From Streptomyces sp. NBC_01216 (GTDB taxonomy: Bacteria; Actinomycetota; Actinomycetes; Streptomycetales; Streptomycetaceae): a DNA stretch of 64,000 nucleotides. The position numbers and the translations under genes were made by a program. Where the stretch lies: positions 372,001 to 436,000 of the forward strand of contig NZ_CP108677.1 in assembly GCF_035994945.1 (NCBI RefSeq), read 5' to 3'. Below the pieces are notes generated by a model, which made no database searches, was not told where the DNA came from, and saw only the letters and a list, made by a program, of their open reading frames with translations. The stretch's first letter is position 1. Every line of letters starts with the position of its first letter. Below are positions 46,712-56,241 of the stretch, one piece after another.

Positions 46712-48103
46712 ATGCAATCTTCCCATGCCGCGGCGAAGGTCTCCGCACGGTTCGATGATCCGAATCTGATCGCGTACGGCGGGCTCGCGCCGCTGGTGCG
46801 CCTGGCCGAGCGGTGCGGCCTGCCCGGCCTGGTCGGCGAGATGATGCGGCTGCCGGCCTCGAAGAACGGCACCGGTTCCTTCCCGGCCGCCAAGTCGATG
46901 GCGCTCATCGCGGGCATGGCCGCGGGCGCGGACAGTATCGACGACATGGACCGGCTGCGGCACGGCGCGATGCGGCGCCTGTTCACCGGGGTCCGCGCCC
47001 CGTCGACCCTCGGCAGCTTCCTGCGGTCCTTCACCCACGGGCACGTGAAGCAACTGCACGCCGTCGCCCGCCGGTTCCTGCCTCGCCTGGCCGCGCACAC
47101 CCCGCTGCTGCCCGGCGCCGACACGGTCGCCTACCTCGATCTGGACGACACCATCAAGCCGGTCCACGGCTATGCCAAACAGGGCACCGGTTACGGATAC
47201 AACAAGGTCAAGGGCCTGAACGCGCTGATCGCGACGCTGTCCACGCCGCTGGCCGCCCCGGTGATCGCCGCAACCAGGCTGCGCAAGGGCAGCGTGAACT
47301 CGGTGCGCGGAGCCGGTTCGTTCGCCGCCGAGGCGGTCCGCACCGCCCGCGCGTCCGGTGCGACCGGGATGCTGACCGTGCGGGCGGATGCGGCCTACTA
47401 CGCCGCCGAGGTGATCGCCGCCTGCCGCGCGCTCGGCGCCCGCTTCTCCGTCACGGTGCGGATGAACGCCTCCGTCAAGCAGGCCATCGCCGCTATCGAC
47501 GAGACGGCCTGGACGCCGATCAAGTACCCCAAGGCGGTGTGGGACAGCGAGGAGGAACGCTGGATATCGGACGCCGAGATCGCCGAGATCGAGTACACCG
47601 CCTTCACCTCGAAACCGAAGAAGCAGCAGGTCACCGCCCGTCTCATCGTGCGACGCGTCAAGCGCCTGAACCCCGCGACCGTGCCCGGGGGCCAGGGCGA
47701 GCTGTTCACCGCCTGGCGCTACCACGCCGCGTTCACCGACAGCACGCTGCCGCTCATCGACGCCGAGCGTGACCACCGGCGCCACGCGATCGTGGAACAG
47801 GTGATCTCCGAGCTGAAGAACGGCCCGTTCGCACACGCCCCCTCGGGCAGCTTCCAGGCGAACGCCGCCTGGCTCGCGCTGGCCGCCCTCGCCTTCAACC
47901 TGACCCGCGCCTGCGGAACGCTCGCCGGCACCTTTCACGCCCGCGCGACGTGCGCGACCATCCGTGATCACCTGGTCAACGTGCCCGCCCGTCTGGCCCG
48001 TTCGGCCCGCCGGCTCACCCTGCACCTGCCCGAACGCTGGCCCTGGCACGACGCCTTCGAAGCCCTCTTCAACACCTTGCACACCCCGCCCCAACCGACC
48101 TGA
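46712..48103 (+). CDS. IS1380-family transposase
   Basis: A 463-residue DDE transposase, intact. The catalytic triad regions are YLDLDDTIKPVHGY (first Asp), LTVRADAAYYAAEV (second Asp) and HAIVEQVISELKNGPF (Glu). The length is usual for the family. ATG at 46712 has no strong ribosome site and lies at the foot of a potential RNA stem. Codon use is similar to neighbours, so the element probably circulates among actinomycetes. Confidence 0.94.
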   Translation: MQSSHAAAKVSARFDDPNLIAYGGLAPLVRLAERCGLPGLVGEMMRLPASKNGTGSFPAAKSMALIAGMAAGADSIDDMDRLRHGAMRRLFTGVRAPSTLGSFLRSFTHGHVKQLHAVARRFLPRLAAHTPLLPGADTVAYLDLDDTIKPVHGYAKQGTGYGYNKVKGLNALIATLSTPLAAPVIAATRLRKGSVNSVRGAGSFAAEAVRTARASGATGMLTVRADAAYYAAEVIAACRALGARFSVTVRMNASVKQAIAAIDETAWTPIKYPKAVWDSEEERWISDAEIAEIEYTAFTSKPKKQQVTARLIVRRVKRLNPATVPGGQGELFTAWRYHAAFTDSTLPLIDAERDHRRHAIVEQVISELKNGPFAHAPSGSFQANAAWLALAALAFNLTRACGTLAGTFHARATCATIRDHLVNVPARLARSARRLTLHLPERWPWHDAFEALFNTLHTPPQPT

Positions 48104-48239
48104 CCTGCCCGTATCTGACCCGCCCGCCAGGGCCCGAGAGCTGTGGACATGTGGAAAAGCTGGGCAGACCAGCGGCCACCCCATGCCCGCCGCCAGACGC
48201 ATCGCCTCGATCACCGAAAACGATCACTCACGAAACGAG

Positions 48240-48253
48240 CCGGTGGATCCGGG
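48240..48253 (-). repeat. Right terminal inverted repeat of the insertion element
   Basis: Reads CCGGTGGATCCGGG on the plus strand, the exact complement of the left end. CTGAG follows as target duplication. Confidence 0.92.
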
Positions 48254-48258
48254 CTGAG

Positions 48259-49098
48259 GCGGCCACCATCACGGGCCTGCTCGCCATCGTCCAGACCGTC
48301 GTCATCATCTGCGGCGGCCTCGACATCTCGGTCGGCTCCCAGACCGGCGTCGCTTCCGTCGTCAGCGCCATGGCCTTCACCGCCACCGGGGCCAACGCCT
48401 ACCTCGGCGTGGCCGCCGCCATCGGCGTCGGCCTCCTCATCGGTGTGCTCAACGGCCTGGTCATCGTCTACGGGCGTGTCAACCCCACCATCGCCACCCT
48501 GGCCGGCCTCGCCGCCTACAAGGGTCTCGCTCAACTCCTCTCGGACGGGCGCGCGCAGGGCTACGTCCTCAACGACGGCATCTTCGTCTTCCTCGGACGC
48601 GGCAAGATCGCCGGAATCCCGGTCATGGTCTGGATCCTCATCCTCACCGCCCTCGCCGTTCACGTGCTCCTCAAGTACACCGACATCGGCCGCAACCTGT
48701 ACGCCATCGGCGGCAACGACACCGCCGCGCGCCTGGCCGGCATCAACATCAACAAGTACCTGATCGCCGTCTACGCCCTGATCGGCATCGTGGCCGCCAT
48801 CGCGGGCATCCTCCTCACCGCCCGTACCGGGAGCGGCCAGCCCGTCTCCGGCAGTGAGGGCCTCGAGCTCAAGGCCATCACCGCCGCCGCTCTCGGCGGC
48901 GCCGCCCTGAAGGGCGGCAAGGGCGGCATCGGCGGCACCCTCCTCGCCGTCGCCCTCCTCGGTGCCCTCGAGAACGGACTCACCGTCCAGGGCATCAACT
49001 CCTTCTGGCAGAACGTCGCCCAGGGCGCCCTGCTGGTGATCGCCGTCGTCATCCAGCAGCGTCGCAGCGGTGAGCGCGCGATCGGCCTGCCCGCCTGA
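48259..49098 (+). pseudogene. Sugar ABC permease, 3' fragment
   Basis: The remaining 279 codons and stop of the permease: AATITGLLAIVQTVVIICGG opens it and about seven membrane helices follow, with the CUT2 permease loop near YAIGGNDTAARLAGI. Joined to the 5' fragment without the element and one CTGAG, it gives a 344-residue protein reading VIAEAATITG across the junction. The frame stays open backwards through the element's right end to a GTG at 48151, so a hybrid lacking the first helix might be made. Confidence 0.93.
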
Positions 49099-49113
49099 CC
49101 GCCGCCCCGACGG

Positions 49114-49141
49114 GGTGGGGTCGCCGAGGGTCGACCCCACC
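49114..49141 (+). terminator. First of two tandem terminators after the ABC operon
   Basis: GGTGGGGTCG (49114-49123) pairs with CGACCCCACC (49132-49141); 8-base loop. Confidence 0.7.
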
Positions 49142-49147
49142 GCCGAA

Positions 49148-49177
49148 GGCTGCCGGGCCCGGTAGGGCCCGGCAGCC
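49148..49177. terminator. Second tandem terminator, 13 bp perfect stem
   Basis: GGCTGCCGGGCCC (49148-49160) and its exact complement (49165-49177) around GGTA. It probably works for both the ABC operon and the convergent GH35 gene. Confidence 0.85.
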
Positions 49178-49274
49178 GCACATCCGCGCCCCGACCGCCC
49201 TGTCCTGTCCAGACGCGCGGCCTGCCGGCCAGGCGATACGCGCCCGGCCGACAGGTGTCCGCCTACCTCGGGTG

Positions 49275-52200
49275 TCAGGAGCACCACACTCGGGCGTCGG
49301 CCCAGTCCGCGTGGTCGGATCCGATGCTCCCGTCGGAGTCCTCGACACGGAGCCGCAGGAGTTCCGCTCCGGTGGTGTCGACGTCGACGGTCGCCGCCAC
49401 CTGGCCACCGACGAGCTTCGGTGTGGCGGTTCTGAACGTACTGTCGGTCCAGACCTTGAAGATCACCGATCCGTTGTCCCCGACCTCGTCATCGACACCG
49501 ACGGTCGCGGTGAAGCGGGTGCACCGCCGGCCCAGATAGATCAGCACCTCGCTGGTGGCGTGCGCACCGAGCCCTCTGGCATAGGGGACGCCGCCGATCC
49601 GCAGCGGCCGGCCGTCGTGGGCCCTGTCGCCGCCGTTGCTCGTGTCGCGCTCGACCGGTCCGTAGCCGTTCCTCTCGACGAGGAAGGGCAGCGTGCTGAC
49701 ATGGGTGTCCGACGTGGGTGCTCGCAGACCGTCCGCCGGGTTGGCCACGATCCTGGTGTCGGACAGCCGTCCGCCGGTGCTTCCCTCCTGCCGGTAGGTG
49801 GCGTCGGCGGTGAAACGGGTGACGCCCGGGAGCGTCCCGCCGGGGGCGGTGACATTCCACGTGGCGGTCAGCGAGTCGCCCGCCGCGAGGTGTGCGGCGG
49901 TGACGGCGCCGACGGCCTCAGCCGTCCAGCCGGGCGGCAGGTCCAGGCCGAGTCCGACGTCGGAGACGTCCCGCCGTCCGACGGGCACGGAGAAGGTCGC
50001 GGAGACGCCGACGGTGCCGGAGGCCGCGGCGGTGTCGGGGGCGTCCAGGACGAGTGCGGCCGTGCGCTCCCCCGGCATGCCGTAGGTCGCGGCGTCGTAG
50101 CCGGGGCCGGCGACCGGTTCGGGGTCCAGCGGGGAGAGGGTCGTGCCGAGGTTCTCCAGGGTCACCGTGCCCAGGCCGCCGCCGGCCCCGTCCTCGTTCC
50201 CCACGGCGATGGCGATGGTGTTCTCGCCGTGGGGCGCCAGGATGCCGTTGGGGAGCGGGAAGACGTGCTGCGGCCCCCTGTGGTTGATGTAGGTGCCGAG
50301 GAGCCAGCCGTTGACGTAGATCAGCGCCCGGTACCTGCGGCCCGGATCGTCGACGATCTTCAGTCCGACGGAGGTGTCCTGACCGGCGGGCAGGTCGAGG
50401 GCGGCCGTCGTGCGGTACCAGGAGACGCCGGGGGTGGCGTCGCGGGTGGCGGGTCCGGTCGTGCTCCAGTCGCCGTCCGGGAACCCGGGCAGGGTCCATC
50501 CGGCCCTCTCGCCGTACAGCCCGCCGGTGTTCATCGGGCCGCGCGCGGTGTCGACGAGGCCCTCGCCGCCCCGGGCGCCCTGGATCCGCCAGGTCACGGT
50601 GGGCACGGGCGATCCGCTGACGAAGGCTCCGGTGAGACCGCGGGCCTCCTTGTGGTAGTCGTTCGTGCCCGGGTTCTGGTTGTGACCGTTGTTCGAGACC
50701 AGTACGGACACCACGTTGTCACCCGATGTCCTCAGCACGCCGTGCGGGAAGGCGAACTTCCGGGGACCGGCGCCGGCGCTGCCGAGGAACGTGCCGTTCA
50801 GCCATACCGAGAAGACACCGCCCCCACCGGTCTGCGCGAAGAGCGTGACGCCGTCCACACCCGTGCCCTCCCCCGCCTTGAAGCGGCCCCGGTACCAGAC
50901 GTCGCCGTAGTGGAAACCGTAGTCGTCGCAGAACAGCACGGGGAGCGTGGCCGGCTTGGTGATGCTGTGGGACGTGGTCTTGTCGGCCACCTTCCAGGCG
51001 GCGTCGTCGAACCCGGGCTGCGCCTCGGGTGAACCCGCCCGGTGCTTCCATCCGGTGAGCGCGGGGAGGGTTACCGGGGCCGGACCGGGCAGCCTGCCGG
51101 CGGCGGAGCCGCCGGGGCCCGGCCGGGTGGCCAGCGGTGCTCCGTTCCAGGTGATCGGCGCGCTTCCGTTCGCATAGACCTCGACGGGCTGGGCCGAGGA
51201 ACTGTCGCCGGTCAGGTCGAGGCCGCCGGATCGCGCGGTGGCCGTGCGCAGCAGGTCGCCGCCGTGAACGAGGACGGGTCCGTTCGCGGTCTGGGCCCGC
51301 CAGAACGTCTCGGCGTTCCGGTCGTCGCCCAGCAGCAGCAGGAGGGGCCGGGGGCCGCCGGTGACCAGGACCCGGGAGAGGCCGGTGTGGGTGTAGTTCA
51401 GGCGCAGGTCTCCGGTGGCGGTGTCCCAGGTGTGCGCGACGTCCCCGGCCAGGACCTGGACGGCCGGCCGTCGGGGAAGGCTGAGAACGGTCTCCCCGTC
51501 CTGGCCGTGCCTGCCGTAGAGCACGGCGACGTCGCGTCCGCCGATCTGTGCGTGCGTCATGATCTCGGAGGTGGAGTACTGGAGCCGGGTGTCGCCGAGC
51601 CGGTAGTCGGCCACGAGGATCTTGGAATCGCGCCCGGCGAGGGTGATCGAGGTCCCGGCCTTCTGCGGGACGGTCGTGTACGCCCGGCTGCCGGTCGCGT
51701 CGACGGCGTCGACGGAGACGAAGGAGCCGATGGCCGCGGGGTTGTGCGCCCCGGTGACCACGATCTTCAGCTGGTGGTCACCGGGGCTGAGGCCGTCCTT
51801 GGCGAAGAGCACCCTGTCCTTGGCCTCGGGCCTGCCGTAGGTGTCGACGGAGGCGGTCCTGACGCCGTCGACGTAGACGTCGGCGATCCCGTGGTTGGCG
51901 GCGAGGGAACCGATCCAGCGCACGGCGGTGCCGGTGAAGGGCACGGTGAGGCTGTCGCCGGCCCTGTTCGAGAAGGATTCGGTGCGCAGGAACTCGCCCG
52001 CCGTGTAGCTCATCTCGTCGCCGACGTGCCGCCAACCTCCCGTGTACCGGAGCCGGTCGGTGTCGCTGTCGTCGTGGGTGTACCCCGAGCCCCGCCCGCT
52101 GGTGGTCAGCTCCATGTGCGTGGCGGCGGTCGCGGCCGAGGTGGAGTCGGTGTGGCGCAGGACGTGGAACCGGGTGGCGGTGTCGGGGTTGACGCGGACG

Positions 52201-53441
52201 GTGCCGGTGACCGCCGGGTCGGTCAGCGTGGCGGCCGGCGCGGCGTCGGTCTTGGCGAGAGGGCTGACGCTCTGTAGGAAGTAGCCGATCAGCTTGTTCT
52301 GCCGGTACCGGTCGGTGAGCTGCCGGGGCTCGGTGATCGCGGCCCCGTAGTCGTACGAGGTGTAGGTGCCCGAGACGGCCTGGCGGCCCCAGTTGGTGCC
52401 GCCGTACAGCATGTAGAGGCTCTGCAGGGTGGCACCGGCGGCGATGTTGTTCTTGTAGAAGACCGAGGCGAAGTCGGCGCCCATCTTCTCGCGGCAGGTG
52501 TCGCCGTCGGAGCCGCCCCAGTAGGTGATCGAGCCGCCCTGGAACTCGGGGAGGTACAGCGGCTTGCCCGGTCGGCGGTAGCCGGCCATGTCGTCCTGGA
52601 CCGGCTTCCAGTCCGGGTCTTCGCAGTCGAACCCGAGCGGGTACTTGTCGACGCCGTCGATGTCGAGCGCACCCGTCCCCTCGTTGTACGACGCGTAGTT
52701 CGCCGGGTTCGCGTTGAAGTGGATGTGGTTGCCGGTCAGCGGCACGGTGATCCCGTCGGCGCGGGCCTTGTCGCGGAGGTGTGCCACATAGGCGCGGTCG
52801 GCTTCCGTGTAGTGGTAGAACTCGTTCTCGACCTGGTAGGCGATGACGGAGCCGGTGCCGTTCTCCAGCTGGTGGCGGGCCAGGATCGGGTTGATCCGGT
52901 CGAACCACTCGTCGACGGCTGCCAGGTAGTCCGGGTCGGTGCTCTTGCCGCGCCCCGGCTCGACGCCCAACCACGCGGGGAATCCGCCGCTGTCGACTTC
53001 CGCCTGGATGTAGGGTCCGGGCCGGGCGATGACGTACAGGCCGACCTCATCCGCGATGTCGAGCAACTCGTCGACGTCGCGGACACCGGTGAAGTCGTAT
53101 ACGCCCTTCGAGGGCGAGTGGTACGCCCAGTCGAAGTAGAGGGAGACGGCGTTGAATCCGCCGGCCTTCATCTTCTGCAGCACGTCCCGCCACAGGTCTG
53201 GGCTGGGGAGGCGGAAGTAGTGGAACTCGCCCGCCCAGATGAAGGTGCGACGACCGTCGATCATGAGCGAGTAGCCGTCGTAGCCGACGTCGTGGGCGAG
53301 GGCCGGGTCCGCCGACACGGCGGTGACCGCGGCGACCGCGGCCGGGGCGGACCCGGGGGCCGCGGTGCCCGCGAGGCAGCCGGCGGCCAGGGCCGCGCTC
53401 ATCAGCAGGGCGGTCATCACCCTGGGGTTGGTTCCGGGCAT
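49275..53441 (-). CDS. Large secreted GH35 beta-galactosidase with NPCBM module
   Basis: A 1388-residue exported beta-galactosidase. After the signal (residues 1-45) the GH35 barrel spans about 50-390, with acid/base Glu207 in YQVENEF and nucleophile Glu299 in YLPEFQGG. A series of beta domains follows, including jelly rolls of the BetaGal 4/5 type (about 830-1130), a NEW3-like domain (about 1150-1240) and a C-terminal NPCBM (about 1250-1388; GPVERDTSNGG, ending DHADWADARVWCS). AGGAGG precedes the ATG at 53441. It should trim beta-galactose from galactans or arabinogalactan side chains outside the cell. Divergent from the second GH27. Confidence 0.93.
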   Translation of the reverse strand: MPGTNPRVMTALLMSAALAAGCLAGTAAPGSAPAAVAAVTAVSADPALAHDVGYDGYSLMIDGRRTFIWAGEFHYFRLPSPDLWRDVLQKMKAGGFNAVSLYFDWAYHSPSKGVYDFTGVRDVDELLDIADEVGLYVIARPGPYIQAEVDSGGFPAWLGVEPGRGKSTDPDYLAAVDEWFDRINPILARHQLENGTGSVIAYQVENEFYHYTEADRAYVAHLRDKARADGITVPLTGNHIHFNANPANYASYNEGTGALDIDGVDKYPLGFDCEDPDWKPVQDDMAGYRRPGKPLYLPEFQGGSITYWGGSDGDTCREKMGADFASVFYKNNIAAGATLQSLYMLYGGTNWGRQAVSGTYTSYDYGAAITEPRQLTDRYRQNKLIGYFLQSVSPLAKTDAAPAATLTDPAVTGTVRVNPDTATRFHVLRHTDSTSAATAATHMELTTSGRGSGYTHDDSDTDRLRYTGGWRHVGDEMSYTAGEFLRTESFSNRAGDSLTVPFTGTAVRWIGSLAANHGIADVYVDGVRTASVDTYGRPEAKDRVLFAKDGLSPGDHQLKIVVTGAHNPAAIGSFVSVDAVDATGSRAYTTVPQKAGTSITLAGRDSKILVADYRLGDTRLQYSTSEIMTHAQIGGRDVAVLYGRHGQDGETVLSLPRRPAVQVLAGDVAHTWDTATGDLRLNYTHTGLSRVLVTGGPRPLLLLLGDDRNAETFWRAQTANGPVLVHGGDLLRTATARSGGLDLTGDSSSAQPVEVYANGSAPITWNGAPLATRPGPGGSAAGRLPGPAPVTLPALTGWKHRAGSPEAQPGFDDAAWKVADKTTSHSITKPATLPVLFCDDYGFHYGDVWYRGRFKAGEGTGVDGVTLFAQTGGGGVFSVWLNGTFLGSAGAGPRKFAFPHGVLRTSGDNVVSVLVSNNGHNQNPGTNDYHKEARGLTGAFVSGSPVPTVTWRIQGARGGEGLVDTARGPMNTGGLYGERAGWTLPGFPDGDWSTTGPATRDATPGVSWYRTTAALDLPAGQDTSVGLKIVDDPGRRYRALIYVNGWLLGTYINHRGPQHVFPLPNGILAPHGENTIAIAVGNEDGAGGGLGTVTLENLGTTLSPLDPEPVAGPGYDAATYGMPGERTAALVLDAPDTAAASGTVGVSATFSVPVGRRDVSDVGLGLDLPPGWTAEAVGAVTAAHLAAGDSLTATWNVTAPGGTLPGVTRFTADATYRQEGSTGGRLSDTRIVANPADGLRAPTSDTHVSTLPFLVERNGYGPVERDTSNGGDRAHDGRPLRIGGVPYARGLGAHATSEVLIYLGRRCTRFTATVGVDDEVGDNGSVIFKVWTDSTFRTATPKLVGGQVAATVDVDTTGAELLRLRVEDSDGSIGSDHADWADARVWCS

Positions 53442-53979
53442 CAAGCCTCCTGTGGAAGAGGGAGAGCGGGCCGAGGGCGTGCGAGGCCGCCACGCCGGAC
53501 CGTGCCCGACGCGGGTTCCCGGGGTTCCGAGGGGGATCGAGCAGACGATCGCCCGGCGGTGGGGGCACCCTCGGCCGCGGCACGCGGATGGCCGCCGCCG
53601 CGGTCCGCGTGACGGAGGGAAGGTCCCCTCAGGCGGCCTACCCACGAAAACGAACGAACAAATACCAACGCGGTGGTGGAATGATGAGAGCGTGACCGCC
53701 AGCGCGGCGTCAAGGGGGCGTGCCGCGGGGAGTGCTGACTCCGCGGATGCCCCTGTGCGGGTCCGCACACCGCGCCACACCCGGGGAATCCCGCGAAAGA
53801 GCCCTTGAGCTGTGTCGTTCCCAAGCATCGGCGATGAGGCACCCCGGTCCGGTTCTGGGAGGGGGTGATGGGAAGCGCCGCTCACCCTTGACAGTCGCAG
53901 CGGTCACGGCGACGCTCTTCACTGCTCGATTCCGTTGGATTCGGTGCCTTTATGTGCCGTCCGTGTCCCGGAGGATCTC
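53442..53979. other. Divergent region between GH35 and GH27
   Basis: 538 bp. A comparatively A+T-rich part at 53641-53680 (with repeated CGAACGAAC and CGTTGGTATT on the minus strand) is the likely GH35 promoter area. The GH27 promoter candidate is at 53888-53916. No gene seen. Confidence 0.5.
53888..53916 (+). promoter_or_regulatory. Promoter candidate of the second GH27 gene
   Basis: TTGACA (53888-53893), 17 bases, GACGCT (53911-53916). Downstream CGTTGGATTC (53933-53942) differs by one base from the CGTTGAATTC of the first GH27 operator candidate. Confidence 0.45.
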
Positions 53980-56103
53980 TTGGCTCTGATCACCCGCAAG
54001 AACCCGCGCGCCCTCGTCGGCCTGGCGGCCGGCCTGGCCCTGGTGAGCGGCCCCATGGCCGCCGCCGTCGGTATCGACCTGGCGACCGCCTCCCCGGCCG
54101 CCGCGCTCCAGAACTCGCTGGCCCGCACGCCCCAGATGGGCTTCAACAACTGGAACTCCACGCACTGCCGCGCGGACTTCGACGAGGCGATGGTGAAGGA
54201 CATCGCGGACCTGTTCCTCTCACAGGGCCTGAAACAGGCCGGCTACACCTACGTCAACCTCGATGACTGCTGGGCGCTGCCGAACCGTGACGCCCGCGGC
54301 GATCTCGTCGCCGACCCTGTGCGGTTCCCCCACGGCATCAAGGCGCTGGCCGACTACGTCCATTCCAAGGGCCTGAAATTCGGGATCTACTCCAGCGCCG
54401 GCACCCGGACCTGCGACCGCAACGGCTTCCCCGGCGGACTCGGACACGAACAGCAGGACGCCAACCTCTGGGCGTCCTGGGGCGTCGACTACCTCAAGTA
54501 CGACAACTGCAACAACGAACAGCTCGACGCCGAGACGCGCTACCGGGCCATGGGCGACGCCCTCAGGGCCACCGGACGCCCCATCCTCTACGGCATCTGT
54601 GACTGGGGTGGAAGCACGCCCTGGACCTGGGCCGGCGACGTCGGCAACTCCTGGCGCACCACGGGTGACATCTCCGACAACTGGCAGAGCATGATCGCCA
54701 TCGCTCACCGGAACCAGCCCCTCGCCGCCTATGCCGGCCCCCACTCCTGGAACGACCCCGACATGCTGGAGGTCGGCAACGGGGGCATGACCGACACTGA
54801 GTACCGCACCCACTTCAGTCTCTGGGCCCAGATGGCGGCGCCGCTCCTGATCGGCACCGACCTGCGCGAGGCGACCCCGGCCACCTACGAGATCCTCAAG
54901 AACGCCGACGTCATCGCCGTCGACCAGGACCCGCTCGGCCGGCAGGGCACCGTCCTCTCCGACGCCGGCGGCCTGGTGGTCATGAGCAAACCGCTCGCCG
55001 ACGGCAGTCGCTCTCTCACCCTCACCAACGAGACCGACACGGCGCGGACCATCTCCACCACAGCCACCGCGGCGGGAATCGGCGGGGCCAGGTCGTACGA
55101 GGTGAAGGACCTGTGGTCCAGGGAGGTCACCACCTCCCGCGGCACCATCAGCGCCACGGTGCCCTCCCACGGCACCGCGATGTTCCGGGTCACCCCGACG
55201 TCACGCACCGCCCTGCCCGCCGGGGTCTTCGACCTCGGCGACCTCGCCTGGACGAAGGCGGACAACGGCAGCGGCCCGGTGGAACGCGACCACAGCAACG
55301 GCGGGCGGGCCCCCGGCGACGGCAGGCCGCTCACCGTCAACGGCGTCGTGTACCGCAAGGGCCTGGGTGTACGGGCCGGTTCGGACATCTCCTACCACCT
55401 CGGCGGCACCTGTCGCAGGCTCACCGTGGACGTCGGTGTCGACGACGAGGTGTCCACCGGACGGGTGCGCTTTCGCGTCTACCGCGACAGGACGCTGGTC
55501 GCGGACAGCGGACCGCGCACCGCCGCCCAGCCCGCGCTGCGCCTGACCGCGGACATGACAGGCGGCAGGAAACTGCGCATCGTCGCCACCTCCCCCGGCG
55601 GAAAGCGCACCGGCCACGGCGACTGGGGCAACCCCCGGCTCGCCTGTGGCAACGGACCGGTCCCCGGCACGCACGCCCTGAGCGGCCTGGACTGGACCTC
55701 CGCGACCAACGGCTGGGGGCCGGTCGAGCGGGACCGGAGCAACGGGGAGACGAAGGCCGGCGACGGCGGTGCGCTGACCGTCGGCGGCACCGTCTACGCC
55801 CAGGGCCTCGGCGTCAACGCCCCCTCCACCCTCACCTACTACCTCGGCGGCACGTGCACCGGCCTGACCACCGACGTCGGCATCGACGACGAGGTCGGCG
55901 CGAGGGGCTCGGCCGTGTTCCGGATCCACGTGGACGGCCGTGAAGTCGCCGCCAGCGGCCGGCTCACCGGCGAAGACGGTTCCGTCCGGCTGACCGCCCC
56001 GCTCACCGGCGCGTACGAACTCACCCTCCAGGTCACCGACGGCGGTGACGGAAACTCATACGACCACGCAGACTGGGGAGCGCCCCGCCTCACCTGCTTC
56101 TGA
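53980..56103 (+). CDS. Secreted GH27 alpha-galactosidase with two NPCBM modules
   Basis: A 707-residue exported enzyme. A signal (ALVGLAAGLALVSGPMAAAV) leads to the GH27 barrel from ARTPQMGFNNWNSTHC. Nucleophile Asp175 is in YLKYDNC and acid/base Asp261 in WNDPDMLEVG. The barrel is followed by a small beta domain and two tandem NPCBM modules (about 415-560 and 565-707) that share GPVERDxSNG and a DWGxPRL ending with each other and with the GH35. TTG at 53980 is chosen because GGAGG is 5 bases ahead; upstream in-frame starts lack a site. The modules should anchor it to a polysaccharide. Confidence 0.92.
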   Translation: MALITRKNPRALVGLAAGLALVSGPMAAAVGIDLATASPAAALQNSLARTPQMGFNNWNSTHCRADFDEAMVKDIADLFLSQGLKQAGYTYVNLDDCWALPNRDARGDLVADPVRFPHGIKALADYVHSKGLKFGIYSSAGTRTCDRNGFPGGLGHEQQDANLWASWGVDYLKYDNCNNEQLDAETRYRAMGDALRATGRPILYGICDWGGSTPWTWAGDVGNSWRTTGDISDNWQSMIAIAHRNQPLAAYAGPHSWNDPDMLEVGNGGMTDTEYRTHFSLWAQMAAPLLIGTDLREATPATYEILKNADVIAVDQDPLGRQGTVLSDAGGLVVMSKPLADGSRSLTLTNETDTARTISTTATAAGIGGARSYEVKDLWSREVTTSRGTISATVPSHGTAMFRVTPTSRTALPAGVFDLGDLAWTKADNGSGPVERDHSNGGRAPGDGRPLTVNGVVYRKGLGVRAGSDISYHLGGTCRRLTVDVGVDDEVSTGRVRFRVYRDRTLVADSGPRTAAQPALRLTADMTGGRKLRIVATSPGGKRTGHGDWGNPRLACGNGPVPGTHALSGLDWTSATNGWGPVERDRSNGETKAGDGGALTVGGTVYAQGLGVNAPSTLTYYLGGTCTGLTTDVGIDDEVGARGSAVFRIHVDGREVAASGRLTGEDGSVRLTAPLTGAYELTLQVTDGGDGNSYDHADWGAPRLTCF

Positions 56104-56118
56104 CCGGCGCACGACACC

Positions 56119-56154
56119 GGCCGCCCGCTCTCGCCGAGGCGGGAGCGGGCGGCC
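56119..56154. terminator. Bidirectional terminator between GH27 and hypE
   Basis: GGCCGCCCGCTC (56119-56130) and GAGCGGGCGGCC (56143-56154) form a perfect 12 bp stem with a 12-base loop between convergent genes. Confidence 0.85.
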
Positions 56155-56241
56155 TCCACACGGTCCCGCACGCCGAGAGGGCCGCTCCGAAACCACGGCG
56201 GCCGTCTCGGCGTGGAACCCACCGGGCCCACCCCGGCCTGC

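Larger units (their letters stand above)
46592..48253 (+). mobile_element. IS1380-family insertion sequence
   Basis: A complete 1662 bp element. The left end CCCGGATCCACCGG (46592-46605) is matched exactly by the inverted right end (48240-48253), and CTGAG flanks both sides (46587-46591 and 48254-48258) as a 5 bp target duplication. It carries one transposase gene. The perfect duplication and clean restoration of the host frame show a recent single insertion. Confidence 0.95.

Noticed and set aside
49275..53885. Longer GH35 frame starting at 53885
   Set aside because: The added N-terminal 148 codons contain no signal peptide and cover the divergent promoter region; AGGAGG before 53441 gives the real start with a signal peptide.
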